Source: Plectrocnemia conspersa (taxonomy: Eukaryota; Arthropoda; Insecta; Trichoptera; Polycentropodidae). From it: a DNA stretch of 64,000 nucleotides. The DNA is taken from NCBI GenBank assembly GCA_009617715.1, contig VTFK01000430.1, positions 124,001 through 188,000 on the forward strand. The letters are read 5' to 3'. The notes beneath the pieces are model-generated. The model was not told where the DNA came from and ran no database searches. It worked only from the letters and a program-made list of their open reading frames with translations. Of the stretch, positions 58,836-64,000 are shown piece after piece. The translations under genes were made by a program, and so were the position numbers. Each line of letters opens with the position of its first letter. Position 1 is the first letter of the stretch.

Positions 58836-60615
58836 CTATTATATTATATATAAATAATTTCGGCCATTATCCAATTATTTTATTACTCTTCCGATATATT
58901 TTTAATCGAGTGTATGCTATGCTTTTATGCACGCACTAGTATACAGATTTACTCGCCCATCTCTTTTTTGCCAAATTCTCTGACAAAGCGGTATAGCATG
59001 GGTTCGTGGGAGTTAAAAAATAATATGCACTTGCACTGCTCTCTTAATTTAGTTTAAGTTAGTAAAGTTTTCCAAATATTTAAAATAAAAATAATAAACG
59101 AGTAGAGAAATTGCCAATAATAATGTCACTATTTTAGTTTCTTATAAATGTTATTATACAATTGCTAAATATCCACTTTAAGTAGTCCTACTATAATTTA
59201 TTTTAATGTACCAATACAATATATCCTGTAGATAAAATTCGCTGTAGCAATATATTTCAATAACGAACATGTAAACTACTATATACTTTTAATATAATTA
59301 CTTCTGCAGCGGTTCACCCTATGTGTAATTGCTACCTGTCTTCCTGTAAATTAGTTTATCAAATTATGTGTTATCTTCTACCTCTAACTATCGTATTTTT
59401 TTGCAAATACGAGTTTAAAAAAACGCAATTCACAAACATATCGCGATCGGTCGCAATGCATCTCACAAATTTTTGCACTCAAAACACACACATACATATT
59501 CACATTAAGAGATTAGTAAAATGACCAACATATGACTTATCCAGATTCAGGAAGAGTTGTTCATTAAAAAAACAAGAATGACAACTTAAATAACGGCACG
59601 TGTATATGTATTTATATTAGATTCACTGAAACCATTAGAATAATAAATTTAAAAAAAAAATATATATATATTCACAATAAGTTTATGTAGGCGATGCATA
59701 TCTAAATATATGTGCATTGTTTCACTGTGAACCGCACCAGCTTCCCGTAACTGTTAAGAAGCTAAGTACTACGCATCAGAGAGGAATCCGCGAAAATTAC
59801 GGTTATATCAAGTACAGGATCAAATATCGGACGCGATTGTGATTCGCGTGAAGATTTGATTGCACGAAGCTCAATCACACAAAACATCGACGGATTGTCA
59901 ATGCAGATCTTAAACAACAATACGAAATGCTGCATAGCATGACACCACGTCGAAAAGGCAAAAATTTATACCCCAAGGCTCCAAACAGAGAAGTTCAATA
60001 TTAGACTTGATGAATTTCCTTTACAATTTGACTAAAAATCAGAAGTACTTTGCCGTACTCAGATCCCATATAATGGACCCAAATTTGAGGATACTTTACA
60101 CGGTAATATGCGTTCCACGCATCAAAAATAAAGTGTTTTATTTTTCCCTTTAATGATAAGTTAGCGGTTTCTCTTCTTTTGCGTGGGACCTTAGCCCAAT
60201 GAGGAAGTGAAAAGGACGCCTTATCGAAGATCGAGGGACCAGTAAAATCCTCAAGATGGTTTTATCTCTTTAGTTTGTCTTTTATATAATAATACGGTAG
60301 GCTCACCCTACCTTCGCGCATGTCATAGGTTAACAGTAAAAGAAAGACCGAGCAGGAGTTTTCCACGTGGTTTGATGCGGGCATCTTTTAGGCATGCAAA
60401 ACTTGTAATGGCGTGTTTTGTAATGTTTCATTAAAAAAAGTAAGGAAACATGTGCGAAACAGGTATCATTAAATTTAAAGGCACCCATAATGGATATTTA
60501 TAATGAAGGAGGAGAGGTAATGGTTAGTCAAGCATCGCGTACCTTAGAATCACTTTTATGAATAGAACGACTTTTCTATGAATATTGTCGAAAATAAAAT
60601 TTTGACTTTTGCAGA
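58836..60615. other. Intergenic DNA upstream of PDHB
   Basis: AT-rich, with complex patches at 59725-59960 and 60150-60420 that have no coding frame or recognisable repeat and may be regulatory. Confidence 0.35.
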
Positions 60616-60620
60616 GCGCA

Positions 60621-60840
60621 GTAGAAGAGCGCAAAAAAATTATCATTTTTCAGAAGTCAAAAGCAATAAAATCGTGCCGTCGCCGTCGCCGTCGCAGCGG
60701 AAACGCTCGATACCGAATGTTCCTACTGCGACGCCACTAACACGATTTAATTGCTTTTGACGTTAATTTTTGCCTTCTAAGAAGTAATAATTATTTTTGC
60801 GCTCTCATATTGACCAAAATTCGGCTTGAATATACTTAAA
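60621..60840. mobile_element. Foldback MITE, copy 2
   Basis: Diverged copy of 46981-47220. The left arm has GTAGAAGAGCGCAAAAA, CAGAAGTCAAAAGCAATAAA and ATCGTGCCGTCGCCGTCGC. The right arm has CACGATTTAATTGCTTTTGA, CTTCTAAGAAGTAATAATTA and TTTTTGCGCTC, then TTGACCAAAATTCG. The centre is longer and less symmetrical than in copy 1, and the left arm lacks the ATTCACGT block. Confidence 0.8.
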
Positions 60841-61225
60841 ATAAATCAGTATCCCAGTATGAATGCGTGGTATAGTTATCTATTCTTTTTTTAAGTCATG
60901 GTGAAACACAAAAGCGGATAAACCATGAAGCATTGAAATTATTTCTAATAAATATTTCTTTTGATTTAATAAAGAAGAAATAATGCCAGTTAATGACAGA
61001 TAATACATTCATTCGGTAGTTAAATATGTGTTACACTTGGTTGTGTATGAATGACTTGATATATACGATAGAATGATATACATACTTATCTATCAGCTTA
61101 TGCGGTGCTCGTTTTACACCGTTTCACTTTTAAGCAGTTTAGATAAAATATTTTTTAAATACTCCAAATCATAGATACTTGGTTCTACGCGTTTAGCGTG
61201 GCGATGTACAAATGCAATAGCTTAC

Positions 61226-61315
61226 TCCCACTTCTTGCACTTGACCCACATCTGGAACCTCGTCCACTGCTCATACAGTGTGTCCTGATTTCCTTTCTGA
61301 AGTGCGTGTGTGTCG
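61226..61315 (-). other. Candidate 90-nt symmetrical coding exon
   Basis: Minus-strand segment bounded by ATATCTTCAG (acceptor) and GGGA|GTAAGC (donor). It is exactly 90 nt long with phase 2 at both ends. It encodes DTHALQKGNQD, then TLYEQWTRFQMWVKCKKW, with balanced composition unlike its flanks. If unspliced, a stop (TAA) follows after Glu. The peptide is not recognised. It lies between PDHB and a terminal exon at 63067, so it may belong to a separate gene or be an alternative terminal exon of the gene at the right edge. Confidence 0.4.
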
Positions 61316-62089
61316 CTGAAGATATACTATTTATTTAAGTTTGGAATATTTTAAAGAGATAGCATAATAGTTAAGATATAATAAAAAAAATATTGTTAAA
61401 AAACATCCGATTGTTCTGCGTTTGTTTCACGCAACGAAAACGACCCATTTCTCGATCGTATTGAAACGTACGACAAAAACTGTATCTTTAACAAAAACAG
61501 AAAGCGATCTGCACAATAGTTGAACATTAAAACTACATCGAAATAAGCAGCAGTGTAGTGGTACATTTTTCCACGATCGGAACGAGTTCTGGTACGATTT
61601 GTTACAAAATATGCAAAATAAACAAAAATCATATTAATCTGTGATTAATATGATTAATAATCACTCAAAAAGGGGTAGAATTGCAGTACTACTTATTTTT
61701 TAAGAACTACACCACTGGGGATAATTATAAATATTTAACAATGAACAAGATACTTTTTGGTTTAGAGAACTTTTATTCTTGGTTTAAATTCAAGTTAATG
61801 TAAATGGAATATTGAATACAAAACAATGAACACAATAAGTATAAAAATGTAATAGTAGTAGAAAGAATGTGTGTTTAAATTGTAAAGTTTGCATTAAAGC
61901 ATTTAAAAATCACATTTTTAATTACATTTTACAAAAATTTATTTATTAAAATGGATTATATTCATATCAAAATTGATTATGTTGTATTTTGAACAAACAT
62001 GAATTATTGAAATTAAAAACATTTTAAAATTAATAAGAAGATTAATTAACTGGCACTTAGACTTCATAGTAATTAACAAACAAAAAAAT

Positions 62090-62090
<1 letters not shown>

Positions 62091-62158
<68 letters not shown>
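62091..62158. repeat. (TA)n microsatellite
   Basis: An uninterrupted TA dinucleotide run of roughly 65 bases, the longest simple repeat in the window. Length in the genome may vary between individuals and assemblies. Confidence 0.95.
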
Positions 62159-62159
<1 letters not shown>

Positions 62160-62162
<3 letters not shown>

Positions 62163-63060
62163 GAAAAACAATATCCTTTCATTGGTTTTTTTTGTACTAA
62201 TGTGCAGTTAACAAATTATAAAAAAAAAAATAACAATAATATTGCACTGTAAAACGTAGTAGGAATTATTGTAATATAAAATATGTATACATAATATTCA
62301 CAACATTTAGATTTAATATAGAAATAGATAGTATTTCATTTATTTGGCACATTAATTTTGTATGAAATAGTTAAAAACATATGTATATATATATATTGGT
62401 AACTAATTATAAAGCATCAAAATATTATTGTAGCAAGTGTGTATATATTTTCTTGAACATAATTAAACACATATTGAGTTTTTAAGAGCAAATGGTAACA
62501 TCAGTAAAGCAATTTGGTATTGTTTGATGACATTTTGAAGATATTGTTAATGGAATGCATAATGAATAATTTATTATTGACTACTATGAGGTATTTCAAC
62601 GTATATAGTCTTTGTAGAATTTAATTTAAAAAAATTGTCCATATACAATATAAATACATATAAAAAGTATACTTAAATTACTATAAAAATATATAAAGAA
62701 ATAGTATAAATGCCTTGTATTAGATTTGGTAATGTACCACATACACAAAAATATGATAATTATTTATGTCAACAGAGTCATTATCGTATATTCATCTTAG
62801 TTACGTAACGTAAGAAAATCACACTTATTTCTCAAGACCGATTTTAAAATAGGTATTTCTCTAGTTAAGCATTAACAATGACTAAGTTTTGTTTTCGATG
62901 ATAATATTTGATATTTTACTATTTAAATTATCATTAATATTCGTTTTATTAATTATACTAATTAAAGTTATTCGGTTCTCGATACGTACTTACGTATACT
63001 CTTCATATTTTCAAACAACTTTCTTTTATAGACTCGAATACTGGCTTAAGAGAGTGATGA
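62160..63060. other. AT-rich DNA, likely 3' UTR or intergenic
   Basis: AT-rich. It lies downstream of the candidate terminal exon and probably includes its 3' UTR; AATAAA on the minus strand occurs near 62945. Confidence 0.35.
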
Positions 63061-63066
63061 AGTAGT

Positions 63067-63111
63067 TTATAGTAGTCCAATATCCCTCAGGGTTCCGTCC
63101 ACAGCTTCCTC
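63067..63111 (-). CDS. Candidate terminal coding exon of a gene entering from the right edge
   Basis: A good acceptor (TTTTTATTTTCTGTTAG) is followed by 14 codons and a stop: Glu-Glu-Ala-Val-Asp-Gly-Thr-Leu-Arg-Asp-Ile-Gly-Leu-Leu-TAA. The codons are GC-balanced while the flanks are AT-rich, as in the PDHB exons. If the intron is phase 0, this is the C-terminal exon of a minus-strand gene whose other exons lie beyond 64000 or are not recognised. The product cannot be named from 14 residues. Confidence 0.45.
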   Translation of the reverse strand, partial: EEAVDGTLRDIGLL

Positions 63112-64000
63112 CTAACAGAAAATAAAAATAAACTATCCTTCGAAATTTCAAAAATAAAATGATAAAGTACAGTTTTATAAATAATAATAGAACATAAAAA
63201 AATATTAAAATAATGTTATAAAAAGATTCAATAACTAAAAATATATTTAGCCATGCAAAAACACTTCAACACGATACCTTAATACCAAATGCATGCCTAT
63301 TTTTATTTTATTTTTATGTAGGGAACGGAGGGGAAGAAGGCGCTACTGCTACAGATAAATTAAAACATCCAAAATTATTCAATCAATACAACATTCCCAT
63401 GGTATATTTCGTCACCACAATAATATTAAAAACACATCAAATAGTAAATAAGAAAAGAGACACAAAGATTTCTTTAATAGATAAGTTTAAAACCTTTTTT
63501 GACAATAAATTTATAAAAATAATAACATTTTTATTGAAAATCTTTTAGAACAAATATTAGTTAATATTACTCACACCGTTATTTATTAAATTGTTGAAGA
63601 TGTTAACTTATATAATTCATAAGTCATGCGCATGCATTTGAAATCGGGTATTACAAAAATATTTACTTTGGCTTCAATTTTTTTCAGTCTCATTCTTAAA
63701 AAAACATAAACCACAATCTGGTCCCTTTGATTTCGTATTAAACGATTTCCAATGCAGTTAAAATATTCAACCACTCAACAAACTGGTTATTGTTAGTATG
63801 TTAGAATAAAGATTATATAAACACAGTTAACAATTTGTTTCAATAAATAACAATTGAAAGTCTTACTTGAAAATTAATATAAAAACCGTACATAACTTAT
63901 GTACATATAATAGAATACATATAACAAGCATTATACATTATTGTAATTTGAAAATACAAAGTTCGTTTGATTTTTTAAATATTGTTAATAGGATCTTCTG
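63112..64000 (-). other. AT-rich DNA, possibly last intron of the right-edge gene
   Basis: AT-rich to the end of the window. No exon was recognised; the 62-codon minus-strand frame at 63586-63774 is not supported. Confidence 0.35.

Noticed and set aside
62091..62158. Telomeric or centromeric repeat
   Set aside because: It is a plain TA microsatellite, not TTAGG or a higher-order satellite.
1..64000. Hox-cluster microRNAs (mir-10, iab-4, mir-993)
   Set aside because: I did not see their mature sequences on either strand, and those loci normally lie elsewhere in the complex.
1..64000. CRISPR array, prophage or operon-type organisation
   Set aside because: Spliced eukaryotic genes, AT-rich intergenic DNA and insect transposons exclude a prokaryotic reading; the repeats are not spacer-separated identical units.

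Overview
The window is eukaryotic nuclear DNA from an insect. It is strongly AT-rich (about 70% A+T or more by eye), has spliced genes with GT..AG introns, and is full of short non-autonomous transposons. The anchor is the first coding exon of the Hox gene labial (minus strand, 7787-8507), recognised by its Labial-type hexapeptide, so this is one end of the Hox (Antennapedia-type) complex and its flank. The insect order cannot be settled from the sequence; a beetle or another holometabolous insect is only a guess.

Layout. 1-7786: labial intron 1. The homeodomain exon is not in it and must lie beyond the left edge. 7787-8507: labial exon 1. 8508 to about 31,000: gene-poor DNA upstream of labial, with relatively GC-rich islands that look like candidate regulatory elements, separated by AT-rich filler, tRNA-like SINEs and duplicated repeat units. 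32081-35527: a complete three-exon minus-strand gene for a secreted Gln/Tyr/Pro/Ser-rich, cuticle-like protein, whose first intron is largely a decayed tandem array with a unit near 300 bp. About 35,600-53,000: mostly repeats, including a 272-bp hAT-type element with perfect 8-bp target duplications, a hAT transposase relic, a foldback MITE, a 14-bp minisatellite and a LINE relic. 53007-53085: a possible plus-strand TATA/initiator/short first coding exon. 54623-58613: complete minus-strand PDHB (pyruvate dehydrogenase E1 beta), six exons; intron 1 holds a degenerate hAT-like element and other relics, and exon 1 with its promoter is a CpG-rich island. 58,830-64,000: sparse, with two candidate minus-strand coding exons (61226-61315 and a terminal exon at 63067-63111) of a gene or genes running in from the right edge.

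The three recognisable genes do not form a pathway. Labial is a developmental transcription factor, the Gln/Tyr-rich protein is probably an extracellular or cuticle component, and PDHB is a mitochondrial housekeeping enzyme. A secreted cuticle-type gene next to labial recalls Drosophila, where cuticle genes lie between lab and pb, but this protein lacks the Rebers-Riddiford motif of those genes. I found no new multi-gene system. The most unusual sequence-level items are the intronic array, the palindromic terminal motif family around labial, the 14-bp minisatellite and the unassigned exon candidates.
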